In this document: one piece after another, positions 8,027-17,600 of the stretch
How the letters are laid out: every line of letters begins with the position of its first letter
How positions within the stretch are numbered: the stretch's first letter is position 1
From: Rhodococcus qingshengii JCM 15477
GTDB taxonomy: Bacteria; Actinomycetota; Actinomycetes; Mycobacteriales; Mycobacteriaceae
Assembly: GCF_023221595.1 (NCBI RefSeq)
Contig: NZ_CP096567.1
Location: 452,926-516,925 of the forward strand
Direction: 5' to 3'
DNA: 64,000 bases
Position numbers and translations under genes: made by a program
Notes under the pieces: generated by a model
Database searches by the model: none
The model's input: the letters and a program-made list of their open reading frames with translations, nothing else
What the model was told of the DNA's origin: nothing

Positions 8027-8437
8027 ATGAGTACACCGTCAGTGCTGTTCGTGTGCGTCAAGAACGGCGGAAAATCCCAGATGGCCGCCGGCCTCATGCG
8101 CAAAGCCGCCGGCGACCAGGTGGACGTGTACTCCGCCGGCACCAAACCCGGCGACGCGGTCAACGCCCTGTCCGCCGAAACCCTCCTCGAAGTCGGGGTG
8201 GACATCACCGGACAAACTCCGACGCTGATCGATCCGCAACTCGTGCGCGATGTCGACCTCGTCGTCACCCTGGGCAACGAAGCGAAGGTCGACTCCGTCG
8301 CCGGCACCGACTTCGAGAACTGGGACACCGACGAGCCGTCCGAACGCGGCATCGACGGAATCGAACGAATGCGCCTGGTCCGCGACGACATCGCCGCCCG
8401 CGTCGACGCACTCGCCGATCGTCTGACCACGCCCTGA
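8027..8437 (+). CDS. ArsC-like low-MW phosphatase family protein with altered P-loop
   Basis: This 136-residue protein has the same fold as the two arsC products, but its P-loop is CVKNGGKS: Cys10 is kept and the invariant catalytic Arg is Lys16. The second loop also lacks the MGCGD(A/T)C cysteines (it reads VTLGNEAKVDSV), while the D-E-P region near the C-terminus is retained. Members of this variant occur in actinobacterial ars operons. Whether it reduces arsenate, binds arsenic or acts on another phosphate-like ligand is unknown. It has its own ribosome binding site (GACAGGAA) and sits between trxB and arsO. Confidence 0.85.
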   Translation: MSTPSVLFVCVKNGGKSQMAAGLMRKAAGDQVDVYSAGTKPGDAVNALSAETLLEVGVDITGQTPTLIDPQLVRDVDLVVTLGNEAKVDSVAGTDFENWDTDEPSERGIDGIERMRLVRDDIAARVDALADRLTTP

Positions 8438-8491
8438 CACCTCGATCAGCGCAGCCGCACAATCGAAATCCTGGATGAGGAAAGGACACTC

Positions 8492-9571
8492 GTGAGTTCA
8501 CAGATGCCGATCTCCACCGACGTGGTCGTGATCGGAGGTGGTCAAGCCGGAATGGCAGCCGGGTACTACCTGCGCCGCACCGGGCGCGACTTCGTGATCC
8601 TCGACGCCGAAACATCGCCCGGTGGATCGTGGCAGCACTACTGGGACTCACTGCACCTGTTCTCACCCGCCGGGTACTCCTCACTGCCCGGTTGGCCGAT
8701 GCCGGCATGGAGCCCGGGTTTCCCGCCCGCCTCACATGTCGCGGAGTACCTCACCGCCTACGAGACCCGATACGACCTGCCGGTGCAGCGCCCGGTCCGA
8801 GTCACCTCGGTAACCCGGTCCGGCGGTGGGTATCTCGTCGAATCCGATCGCGGCAGCTGGTTCGCGCGGGCTGTCGTTAACACCACCGGTACGTGGCGCC
8901 AACCGTTCTGGCCGATCTACCCCGGTATCCGCGAGTTCACCGGCACCCAAATCCATACCACCAGCTACAAATCGCCGGCACCGTTCGCCGGTAGCAAGGT
9001 TGCTGTCGTCGGCGGCGGAAACTCTGCTGCGCAGATCGTCGCCGAAGTCTCCACCGTCGCCGAGACACTCTGGTTGACGACGCGGGAACCACGATTCCTG
9101 CCCGACGACGTCGACGGCCGGGTCCTTTTCGACGTCGCGCGTGAACATGCCCGTGAAATCGCAGCTGGCGAAACCGATTCCGGTGGCATCGCCGGACTCG
9201 GCGACATCGTGATGGTGCCGCCGGTCAAAGCCGCCCGCGACCGCGGCGTGATGGTGGCGCACCCGATGTTCGACCGACTCACCGCCACCGGACTGGTCTT
9301 CGGCGATCACGTCGAACCGGTGGACGTGATCATCTGGTGCACCGGATTCCGTCCGGTACTGCGGCATCTGCAGTCCCTCGGATTACGGGATGCCGAGACC
9401 GGGCGCATCGACATGGACGGAGCGCACGTCGCCGGCGAACCCGGATTGATTTTCCTCGGGTACGGCGACTGGACCGGACCCGCATCGGCCACCATCATCG
9501 GTGTCGGCCGCACTGCCCGCGACGCCATCGCAGCACTCGACGACGAAGTCTTTGCTCTCCCCGTCAACTGA
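8492..9571 (+). CDS. arsO: Flavin-dependent monooxygenase of arsenic operons (ArsO-like)
   Basis: This 359-residue two-dinucleotide-binding flavoprotein has the FAD motif VVIGGGQAGMAAGYYLRRTG, the FMO-like segment ASHVAEYLTAYE, the NADPH motif VAVVGGGNSAAQI and a C-terminal GDWTGPASATIIGVGR region. ArsO proteins are ars-operon flavin monooxygenases of uncertain chemistry, proposed to oxidise organoarsenicals or arsenite. The GTG start at 8492 has a strong GAGGAAAGGA ribosome binding site. Confidence 0.88.
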   Translation: MSSQMPISTDVVVIGGGQAGMAAGYYLRRTGRDFVILDAETSPGGSWQHYWDSLHLFSPAGYSSLPGWPMPAWSPGFPPASHVAEYLTAYETRYDLPVQRPVRVTSVTRSGGGYLVESDRGSWFARAVVNTTGTWRQPFWPIYPGIREFTGTQIHTTSYKSPAPFAGSKVAVVGGGNSAAQIVAEVSTVAETLWLTTREPRFLPDDVDGRVLFDVAREHAREIAAGETDSGGIAGLGDIVMVPPVKAARDRGVMVAHPMFDRLTATGLVFGDHVEPVDVIIWCTGFRPVLRHLQSLGLRDAETGRIDMDGAHVAGEPGLIFLGYGDWTGPASATIIGVGRTARDAIAALDDEVFALPVN

Positions 9572-9605
9572 GCTAGACCACACCCAACAACTAGAGGACA
9601 TCGCC

Positions 9606-10013
9606 ATGAGCACCATCGAAGTATTCGAACCCGCCCTGTGCTGCAACACCGGAGTCTGCGGCGACGACGTCGACCAGGCACTGATCACCTTCACCGCCGA
9701 CCTCGACTGGGTCGCGGGCAACGGCGGCACCATCACGCGCCACAACCTCGCCAATGACCCCCTCGCTTTCGCCGGAAACGACACCGTCGCCGCATTTCTC
9801 AAGCTGTCCGGCTCGGAAGGGCTCCCGTTGGCGCTCGTCGACGGAGTCACCGCGCTGACCGGCAAATATCCCACCCGCAGCCAACTTGCGAAATGGGCCG
9901 GCCTCACCGAACCCGCCGCCGCAGAGGCGCCGGCCGGGATCATGATGCTCGGACTCTCCGACACCTCGGCATGCTGCGCCACCGACGACGCCGACTCCAC
10001 CACCTGCTGCTGA
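9606..10013 (+). CDS. arsD: Arsenite metallochaperone ArsD
   Basis: ArsD delivers As(III) to the ArsA ATPase. The N-terminal Cys12, Cys13 and Cys18 (PALCCNTGVCG) are exactly the essential triad of characterised ArsD. Two C-terminal vicinal pairs (SACCATDD and the terminal TTCC) match the accessory pairs of the plasmid R773 protein. Its 135 residues are slightly longer than the usual 120. It lies 17 bases upstream of arsA, as expected for the chaperone-ATPase pair. Confidence 0.95.
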   Translation: MSTIEVFEPALCCNTGVCGDDVDQALITFTADLDWVAGNGGTITRHNLANDPLAFAGNDTVAAFLKLSGSEGLPLALVDGVTALTGKYPTRSQLAKWAGLTEPAAAEAPAGIMMLGLSDTSACCATDDADSTTCC

Positions 10014-10030
10014 AAGCACCCACGAACGCT

Positions 10031-11785
10031 ATGAAGTTCCTCAACGACGCGCCCCGATTCCTGTTCTTCACCGGCAAGGGAGGTGTCGGCAAAACGTCCA
10101 TCGCCTGCGCGAGTGCAATAACCCTCGCCCGTGCGGGGAAGAAAGTGCTGCTCGTGAGCACCGATCCCGCCTCGAACGTCGGGCAGGTGTTCGGGGTGAG
10201 CATCGGCAACACCATCACCGACATCCCCGCAGCGCCCGGACTGTCGGCACTCGAGATCGACCCGGAACAAGCCGCCGCCGCCTATCGTGAGCGCATCATC
10301 GGCCCCGTGCGCGGGCTGCTCCCGGACAAGGACATCGCTGCGATCGCCGAGCAGCTCTCCGGGTCCTGCACCACCGAAATCGCGTCGTTCAACGAGTTCA
10401 CCGGACTGCTCTCCGGCCAAGACGACATCACCGCCGCCTTCGACCACGTCCTCTTCGACACCGCCCCGACCGGGCACACCATCCGGCTGCTTCAACTCCC
10501 CGGATCGTGGACCGAGTTCCTCGACGACGGCAAAGGCGACGCATCATGCCTGGGGCCGCTGTCCGGGCTCGACAAGCAGCGCGCCATCTACGCCGACGCC
10601 GTCGCTGCGCTCGCCGATCCGCAGCGGACCCGCCTCGTCCTGGTCTCACGTGCCCAGCGCTCGACGCTCGCCGAAATCACCCGCACCCACCGCGAACTCG
10701 CCGACATCGGACTGACCCACCAACACGTCGTCATCAACGGAGTTCTCCCCGAACCCGCCGACGACACCGATCCACTCGAGACCGCGATCCACCGACGCGA
10801 GCAAGCTGCGATCGCCGCCCTGCCAGACGAATTGGCGCAACTGCCCACCGATCAGGTCCCACTCAAAGCGGCCAACATCGTCGGTATCGACGCACTCGAG
10901 GGCCTCTTCATCCCCGACACCGGCGCGGTAGCTGCACCGCCGGCTGCAGCCCCGCAGCCGCTCAGCGCTCCGCTCTCGGCCCTGATCGACGAACTCGACA
11001 CAGACGATCACGGCCTCATCATGTGCATGGGCAAAGGCGGAGTGGGAAAGACCACCATCGCCGCCGCGATCGCTGTCGCCCTCGCCGGCCGTGGACATCA
11101 GGTGCATCTGACCACCACCGACCCCGCCGCGCACCTCACGGACACTCTCGGCGGAGAACTCGACAACCTCCAGGTCTCCCGTATCGACCCCGCGGAAGCC
11201 ACCGAGCAGTACCGCAACCGCGTCCTGACCACCAAGGGCAAGAACCTCGACGAACGAGGCCGCGCCAACCTCGCCGAAGACCTCCGATCGCCGTGCACGG
11301 AGGAAGTGGCGGTCTTCCAAGCATTTTCGCGAGTCATCCACGAATCGAGCCGCAAATTTGTCGTCGTGGACACGGCCCCGACCGGTCACACGCTGTTGCT
11401 GCTCGATGCGACCGGCTCGTATCACCGCGAGATCGCCCGCCAGATGGGGGAGAACACGAACTTCACGACACCGTTGATGCGACTTCAGGACCCACAGGCC
11501 ACGAAGGTCCTGCTCGTGACCCTCGCGGAAACCACACCGGTGCTCGAAGCTGCTGGTTTGCAAGCGGATCTGCAGCGTGCGGGAATTGAGCCTTGGGCGT
11601 GGGTGGTCAACAATTCCCTCGCTGCTGCCGAACCGACCTCGCCGCTTCTGCAGCAGCGTGCGGCGGGTGAGATCACCGAGATCGACAGCATTACACGCCG
11701 ATACAGTCAGCGAACGGCGATCGTTCCGATGCTTGCCGAAGAACCCGTCGGCACAACCGCATTGACGGCTTTGTGTAAGGCCTAG
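10031..11785 (+). CDS. arsA: Arsenite-stimulated ATPase ArsA
   Basis: This 584-residue tandem ATPase has two nucleotide-binding halves, each with a deviant Walker A (GKGGVGKTS near residue 15 and GKGGVGKTT near 336) and the signature DTAPTGHT(I/L)RLL or DTAPTGHTLLLLD. Metal-site cysteines occur in each half (SGSCTTE and RSPCTEE). ArsA receives arsenite from ArsD and energises export. The classical partner is ArsB, but here the only exporter is ACR3. The ATG at 10031 follows the arsD stop by 17 bases. It is the last recognisable gene of the ars operon. Confidence 0.95.
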   Translation: MKFLNDAPRFLFFTGKGGVGKTSIACASAITLARAGKKVLLVSTDPASNVGQVFGVSIGNTITDIPAAPGLSALEIDPEQAAAAYRERIIGPVRGLLPDKDIAAIAEQLSGSCTTEIASFNEFTGLLSGQDDITAAFDHVLFDTAPTGHTIRLLQLPGSWTEFLDDGKGDASCLGPLSGLDKQRAIYADAVAALADPQRTRLVLVSRAQRSTLAEITRTHRELADIGLTHQHVVINGVLPEPADDTDPLETAIHRREQAAIAALPDELAQLPTDQVPLKAANIVGIDALEGLFIPDTGAVAAPPAAAPQPLSAPLSALIDELDTDDHGLIMCMGKGGVGKTTIAAAIAVALAGRGHQVHLTTTDPAAHLTDTLGGELDNLQVSRIDPAEATEQYRNRVLTTKGKNLDERGRANLAEDLRSPCTEEVAVFQAFSRVIHESSRKFVVVDTAPTGHTLLLLDATGSYHREIARQMGENTNFTTPLMRLQDPQATKVLLVTLAETTPVLEAAGLQADLQRAGIEPWAWVVNNSLAAAEPTSPLLQQRAAGEITEIDSITRRYSQRTAIVPMLAEEPVGTTALTALCKA

Positions 11786-11821
11786 CCATCCCGCGACAGA
11801 GACGAATCGGCTCGGTGAGCA

Positions 11822-11950
11822 ATGACCAGTCTCGAAGACGTTGACGCGCTGCTGAATTCGGTCCCTGAATCGCACCTCGAACCTTACGAAGTCGGAACCG
11901 CGGTCAACTCGCCCCGCAACAACACCCCGGAGCTTCTCAATCCAGTCTGA
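11822..11950 (+). CDS. Small hypothetical protein at the end of the ars operon
   Basis: A 42-codon open frame starts MTSLEDVDALLNSVPES and ends NTPELLNPV. It lies 36 bases after arsA in the same direction with a weak GGTGAGC ribosome binding site. No family is recognised. It could be a genuine small protein or the remnant of a longer one. Confidence 0.3.
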   Translation: MTSLEDVDALLNSVPESHLEPYEVGTAVNSPRNNTPELLNPV

Positions 11951-12342
11951 CCGCAGCTTCTCGCTTGGCGCCGAAGACCCGGCACAGTGATAGGGGAGGG
12001 GACATGTCGTTTCCTATGGTCAATGCACATTTCTTGGCGGTATCGGGCAGTAGTCGGACTATCGCCAGCGGTGACGACACCGCCCCCTGTGCTTTCAGGT
12101 TTCGGACCCGAGTTTGCTCGGGTCGGCCGATGCGGAGTTCATGGCTCGGTCGCGGGTAGAGAAGCTGTCGGCTGTGCTGCCTGGTGGTCCTGGGCGGCCG
12201 TTCGGCGCATCGTTTGGCGTTCTGACCTGGGGTGATGACATGTCCCCATTCTTTGTGGTGGATGGGTGCCGGCGTCTGCCGAGGGTGGGTTGTGGTGTCT
12301 AGTCGCAGGGGAGTGTCTGCCAGGTCGGTTACGGTACGGCGC
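11951..12342. other. Intergenic stretch without a supported gene
   Basis: Short frames exist on both strands but none has a family signature, ribosome binding site or codon pattern that persuades me. No clear terminator for the ars operon is visible. Confidence 0.5.
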
Positions 12343-13044
12343 ATGCACAGTGACGAGGAGATGGCGCGGCTGGTGGCCGCGGTTCGCGAGCTGGACCCCA
12401 AGCCCCGGGAGCGGCGGTGGGTGAGCGTGAGCTTCTGCGTGCTCGACGCCGTCTACAGCATCGGTGCTCACTACGACAATCATGTTGTGCCGGTGGTCGA
12501 GCGGGTCGCAGCGGACTTCGAGGTGCAGTCGCCGTCAGTGCAGATGTCGGTGCCGGAGACAGCAGATCCGGTCCCGCTCGACGTGTTCCTCGACCGCTAC
12601 ACGTCGGTGGAAGCATTGTTGGACACGACGAAGAACCGACAGAACACCTCGACCCGCGGCGGAATACGCAAAGCCGACGCGGCACTCCGGTATGCGACGG
12701 TGCTGCACGAGCACGGCGTGCTCACCCTCAACGATGCCCGCCGACTACTGACCGACACAGTCCGGCTCGACGCGGTCGAAGCCGCGCTGCGACAGGTACC
12801 CGGTGAGGGCAGTGCGGGTGTGCGCCGCGGCTATCTGTGGATGCTGATCGGGGACCAGGACACAGTCAAACCCGATCGGATGGTGTTGCGGTGGCTTGCT
12901 CGCCACGGCGCGGAGACGACACCGGATTCTGCGCGTCTGCTTCTACGGAACATCGCTCGGGCACTGACCACGGAGACGGGTCGCGTGGTGACTGCGTGGG
13001 AAATCGACCACGCCATCTGGCGGGCCGCACGCTCCGGACACTGA
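12343..13044 (+). CDS. Hypothetical protein with a helix-hairpin-helix/DNA-glycosylase-like C-terminus
   Basis: This protein of about 233 residues starts MHSDEEMARLVAAVRELDPK. The region QVPGEGSAGVRRGYLWMLIGDQDTVKPDRMVLRWL resembles the hairpin and following helix of the HhH-GPD fold (PG-x-G ... KPDR), but I cannot see a convincing catalytic Lys/Asp pair of a glycosylase. ATG 12343 fits the start of the conserved-looking helix better than the upstream ATG at 12232. It is probably co-transcribed with the 47-codon frame 26 bases downstream. Confidence 0.65.
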   Translation: MHSDEEMARLVAAVRELDPKPRERRWVSVSFCVLDAVYSIGAHYDNHVVPVVERVAADFEVQSPSVQMSVPETADPVPLDVFLDRYTSVEALLDTTKNRQNTSTRGGIRKADAALRYATVLHEHGVLTLNDARRLLTDTVRLDAVEAALRQVPGEGSAGVRRGYLWMLIGDQDTVKPDRMVLRWLARHGAETTPDSARLLLRNIARALTTETGRVVTAWEIDHAIWRAARSGH

Positions 13045-13070
13045 CGGCGTCGGGGCTGCATACTGCCCGT

Positions 13071-13214
13071 ATGAGTGATCGTGTCGACGAAGAATTGGCG
13101 ATGCTGTCTGATGTCTGCCGATACCTACGCTCGGTGGAAGGGCAGGACTTTTCGGTCTCGACGGCGGTTGTGGATCGGGTCCTCGACGAACGCAACGAAA
13201 CCCGGATCCGTTAG
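13071..13214 (+). CDS. Small hypothetical protein
   Basis: This is a 47-residue acidic frame, MSDRVDEELAMLSDVCRYL onward, ending ERNETRIR. It follows the HhH-like gene in the same direction. It has helical composition and no recognised family. Its codon use looks like that of coding neighbours. Confidence 0.4.
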   Translation: MSDRVDEELAMLSDVCRYLRSVEGQDFSVSTAVVDRVLDERNETRIR

Positions 13215-13579
13215 ACCGGAGTGAGAGCGGGGCAGCGGGTCCGCCCGATCTTGCGACTGCTCGATGGCGATCTGACTGAGGGTCAAGTGTGCGTGCGGCC
13301 GGCGATGAGGGGGACGTGTCATCGTCCCTGTTCAAGGTAGCTATTTGAGGGTTCCCGCCGCATACCCCCAGAAGGTGATTAACCCGTTGAAGAAGTCCGG
13401 GTTCAGGATGTTCTGGCCGCGCCGAGCGTTTCGTTGTCTGTCAGCCCGTGCCGATGTTGGCGACGAGTCGTATGGCGACGTCCTCGGAGTTGGTTCCGCG
13501 GCGCGTTTCGGCGACGCCACCGGCGTTCGGCCGGGTCGTTGAACATCAGGAAGCGAGCATATGACGCCTCGTGAGGTGG
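13215..13579. other. Intergenic stretch without a supported gene
   Basis: Nothing recognisable on either strand. A 65-codon rightward frame at 13345-13542 has no family resemblance. Confidence 0.45.
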
Positions 13580-14155
13580 CTATGTGCGGAAGCCGTGTGG
13601 TTGGTCGCGTGCGAGTTCCGGTTCGAACGGTGTGAACCAGTCTGCGGGGTCGAGGTTGACTCCGTCCGAGATGGGTTCCGGCCAGAACAGTGTCAGCACG
13701 TCGTGGTCCTGGAAGAGGTAGTCGAGTGGGCCGTCCCAGTCGTCGTCGTCCTTGTATGGAGGAAGATCCGCGATGTCGTCGATGAACCGGTCTGCTGGCA
13801 TGGCTGTGCGGGCAGCTCCGATGATCAGATGGAGCGCCATTTCCTCACCGGTACAGCGAGGTTCGGGATCGAGCTCCGCAGCTGCATCGGCGGAAAGATC
13901 GTCGAACGCCCTGGCCATTGTTTGTCGCCACGTCGCATCCTGGGTCCAGGTGCATTCCGGAAGCTCCGCGAGCACCATGCATCCGGAACCTGGTTGGACC
14001 GCGAGATCGCCGAGCATGTGAACGTCGGCGAGCACTGCATCCGCCAACTCCGACGCTACCCGCGAAACGATGTGACACTGGCGTGGTGTCAACGTCGGAG
14101 CATCCGGATCGAAGGTGTCGTCGTAGTCGTCGTCAGGGGTCGGGACCAGGTGCAT
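13580..14155 (-). CDS. Acidic hypothetical protein
   Basis: This 191-residue protein is rich in Asp/Glu, beginning MHLVPTPDDDYDDTFDPD. It contains a helical central part (SRVASELADAVLADVHMLGDLAV) and a C-terminal DDDDWDGPLDYLFQDHDVL stretch. No catalytic motif is apparent. I prefer ATG 14155 to ATG 14197, because the extra N-terminal residues are basic and unlike the rest. It is monocistronic. Confidence 0.6.
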   Translation of the reverse strand: MHLVPTPDDDYDDTFDPDAPTLTPRQCHIVSRVASELADAVLADVHMLGDLAVQPGSGCMVLAELPECTWTQDATWRQTMARAFDDLSADAAAELDPEPRCTGEEMALHLIIGAARTAMPADRFIDDIADLPPYKDDDDWDGPLDYLFQDHDVLTLFWPEPISDGVNLDPADWFTPFEPELARDQPHGFRT

Positions 14156-14340
14156 GCCTCGCAGACTAGACCGCGTCCTGTTGTTTCGTTGGGCCACACA
14201 GCATTTATCTCTTACGGGGTAGAAGCGTTCGCGAGAGCGTCGCCGAGTTGGTCGGATGCTCGATGCCGAACGCCGGAAGATTCGCGTGGCCCCCTGAGCT
14301 ACGGATCAGAAGGCGCAGCACTGACGCGGTCTGAGGGTAG

Positions 14341-14511
14341 ATCGACCGGTTCGGGTGGTCGCAGGTTGTTGCTGCCCAGAATCTCGGTGTCACCCAGCGG
14401 CTGTCGGATCTTTATCGCGGCAAGTTGAGTAAGTTCTCGCTCGATGCCTTGGTCAATCTGGGTAGCAAGGTCGGTGTGCACGTCGGAGTGCATGTCGACA
14501 CCGATGCCTAA
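14341..14511 (+). pseudogene. Fragment of an XRE/HigA-like helix-turn-helix protein
   Basis: The frame from the stop at 14338-14340 to TAA 14509-14511 reads WSQVVAAQNLGVTQ, then RLSDLYRGKLSKFSLDALVN. This is the recognition half of HTH_37-type antitoxin regulators (consensus ...TQPRVSDLLRGKIxxFSLDxL). The N-terminal third and any start codon are missing, and the proline of TQPR is lost. It is the remnant of a toxin-antitoxin regulator upstream of the restriction enzyme. Confidence 0.6.
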
Positions 14512-14607
14512 CCGATCACTGACGTGCGCCCGGTGCATGAACGGGTCCCGCGTGCAGGCAAGATTGTGGGCTGAGCACGGTAGTTGTCGCGAGAGGTCGG
14601 ATTTGTC

Positions 14608-17600
14608 ATGGGTTCAGTGCACGAGGTCATCGAGGCGTTCCGTGAGGCTCCGTCGAATTCGGAGCGGGGCACGAAGTTCGAGCAGTTGATGGTCCGGTAC
14701 TTCGAGCTCGATCCGCTGCTTTCGCAACAGTACGAGAAGGTGTGGCGCTGGATCGACTGGCCTGGCCGTAAGGGTAAGCCGGACACCGGCATCGACCTCG
14801 TAGCCCGCGAACGCGACACCGGCGAGTACACCGCTATCCAGTGCAAGTTCTACGAACCCACCAGAACCCTCTCCAAGGGCGATATCGACTCTTTCTTCAC
14901 CGCATCGGGTAAGGCTCCGTTTTCCAATCGGGTGATCATCTCGACGACCGATCGGTGGGGGAAGAACGCCGAAGAGGCTCTGGAGGGACAGTCGATCCCG
15001 GTGCAGCGGATCGGGATGGCCGAGATCGCCGAATCCCCGATCGACTGGGACATCGCCTGGCCCCAAGGGGAGCTGCAGGTCAACCTGTCGGAGGCGAAAC
15101 GTCACGAGCCGAAGCTGCATCAGCAGACCGCGATCGACGATGTCTTCGCCGGGTTCGAGAAGGGGAGCGACCGCGGCAAGCTGATCATGGCGTGCGGTAC
15201 CGGAAAGACTTTTACAGCGCTCAAGATCGCGGAACGTGCAGCATTGGAGAACGGCGGCAACGCCCGCATCCTGTTCGCGGTGCCGTCGATCTCCCTGCTC
15301 TCACAAACCCTGCGGGAGTGGACCGCGCAAACACAGTTGGATCTGCGGGCGTTCGCGGTCTGCTCGGACACCAAGGTCTCCCGCTCCGCCGAAGACTTCA
15401 ACATCCACGACGTCGCGATCCCGGTCACCACCGATCCGGCGAAGCTGGCGGCGGAGATGGCGCACCGTAAACGCGCCAAAGGTTTGACGGTGGTGTTCAC
15501 CACCTACCAATCCCTGCCCGCCGTCGCGAAAGCGCAAGAGCTGGGGGTGGATCCGTTCGACCTGGTGATCTGCGACGAAGCGCACCGCACCACCGGCGTC
15601 ACCTTGTTCGGGGAGGACGATTCGAACTTCGTCCGCGTCCACGATGCCGAGTTCCTCAAGGCCACCCGCCGGCTGTACATGACGGCGACGCCGCGGATCT
15701 TCGACGAGACGGTCAAGGACAAGGCCGAAGAGCATTCGGCCGAGTTGACGTCGATGGACGACGAAACCGTCTACGGTCCGGAGTTTCACCGGCTTTCGTT
15801 CGGTGCGGCTGTCGAGCGGGGTCTGCTCACCGATTACAAGGTGATCGTGTTGACCGTCGACGAATCGTTGATGGCCGCGCCACTGCAAGATCAGCTTGCC
15901 GGCGTGCACAGCGAACTGCGTCTCGATGATGCGTCGAAGATCATCGGCTGCTGGAACGCGCTGGCCAAGCGCGCCGGTGAAACCCCCGAAGGAACAGGCT
16001 TCGCACCGGGGGAGGCGCCGATGCGCCGCGCGGTCGCGTTCGCCAAGGACATCGCCGCCTCCAAGCAGGTCGCCGAAGTATTCCCGACGGTCGTCGATGC
16101 CTACCGTGACCTGCTCGAGAACAGCGAAAACGACGGCGGCACGGTCGATTCCACCAACCTGGACTTGACGTGTTCGGTGCGCCATGTGGACGGCACGTTC
16201 AACGCGCTGCAGCGCAACGAACAACTCTCCTGGCTCAAGGCACCGATCCCTGAGGGGGAAGCCCGGATCCTGACCAACGCCCGCTGCCTCTCCGAAGGCG
16301 TGGATGTTCCGGCGTTGGATGCGGTGATGTTCCTCAACCCCCGCAACTCGGTGGTCGACGTGGTGCAATCCGTGGGCCGGGTGATGCGCAAATCCGACGG
16401 CAAGGACTACGGCTACATCATTCTGCCGGTCGCGGTGCCGGCCGGAGTCAGCCCGTCGGAGGCGTTGTCGAACAACACCCGGTTCAAAGTGGTGTGGCAG
16501 GTCCTCAACGCGCTTCGCGCCCATGATGATCGGTTCAACGCGATGGTCAACTCCATCGCCCTCAACGCCACCACCAACAAGAAGGACGGCAAGGGCAACG
16601 ACCGCCTCCTCGGTGGGCACATCGGACCACTCGTCGAGGTGGGCGAGAGCTTCGACAACAACGGCAACAGCAGTAGCGGTAGCAGCGGTAATGGTGTCGA
16701 TGGAACGGGTTCCGGCAACGATTCTGCGCAGGGTGTCGCCGACGGCACCAACACCGGCGACGGTGGTGGGATGGCGACGCAGATGGCGTTGTTCTCCCTC
16801 TCCGAATGGCAGGAAGCGATCTACGCGAAGATCGTCGACAAGGTCGGCACCCGCGCCTACTGGGAAGACTGGGCCGGTGACGTCTCCGACATCGCCGCCG
16901 CGCAGATCACCCGCATCAACGCCCTCCTCGCCGGCGCCAACACCGCAGTGGCGGAAGAGTTCGAGCGGTTCCTCACCGGTTTGCGCGACAACCTCAACGA
17001 TTCGATCAGCCGCGACGACGCGATCAGCATGCTTTCGCAGCATCTGATCACCAAGCCCGTGTTCGACGCCTTGTTTGCCGAGCACGACTTCGCATCCCAC
17101 AATCCGGTTTCGCGGGTGATGCAGTCGATGGTCGACACCCTCGACGACAGCGGTCTGGAAGCGGAAACCGCCAGCCTCGACGCCTTCTACGCCTCCGTGC
17201 GAGTCCGGGCTACCGAGGTGACGAGCGCCGAAGGCAAACAGAAAGTCATCGCGGAACTGTATGAACGGTTCTTCAAGATCGGCTTCAAGAAGCAGTCCGA
17301 CGCCCTCGGTATCGTCTACACCCCGGTGGAGATCGTCGACTTCATCCTCCGCGCCGCCGATGCGGCACTGCGGGATTCGTTCGGACGTGGCCTCACCGAC
17401 GAAGACGTGCATGTTCTCGATCCATTTACCGGAACTGGAACGTTCATGACCAGGCTGCTGCAATCCGGGCTCATCAACCCGACCGATTTGGCCCGCAAGT
17501 ATGCGAATGAGTTGCACGCCAACGAGATCACGCTGCTCGCCTACTACGTCGCCGCGGTGAATATCGAAACCACCTATCACGCACTGGTGGATCAGGGCGG

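Noticed and set aside
6832..8430. 532-codon leftward open frame
   Set aside because: Antisense to trxB and the arsC-like genes, which have clear catalytic motifs.
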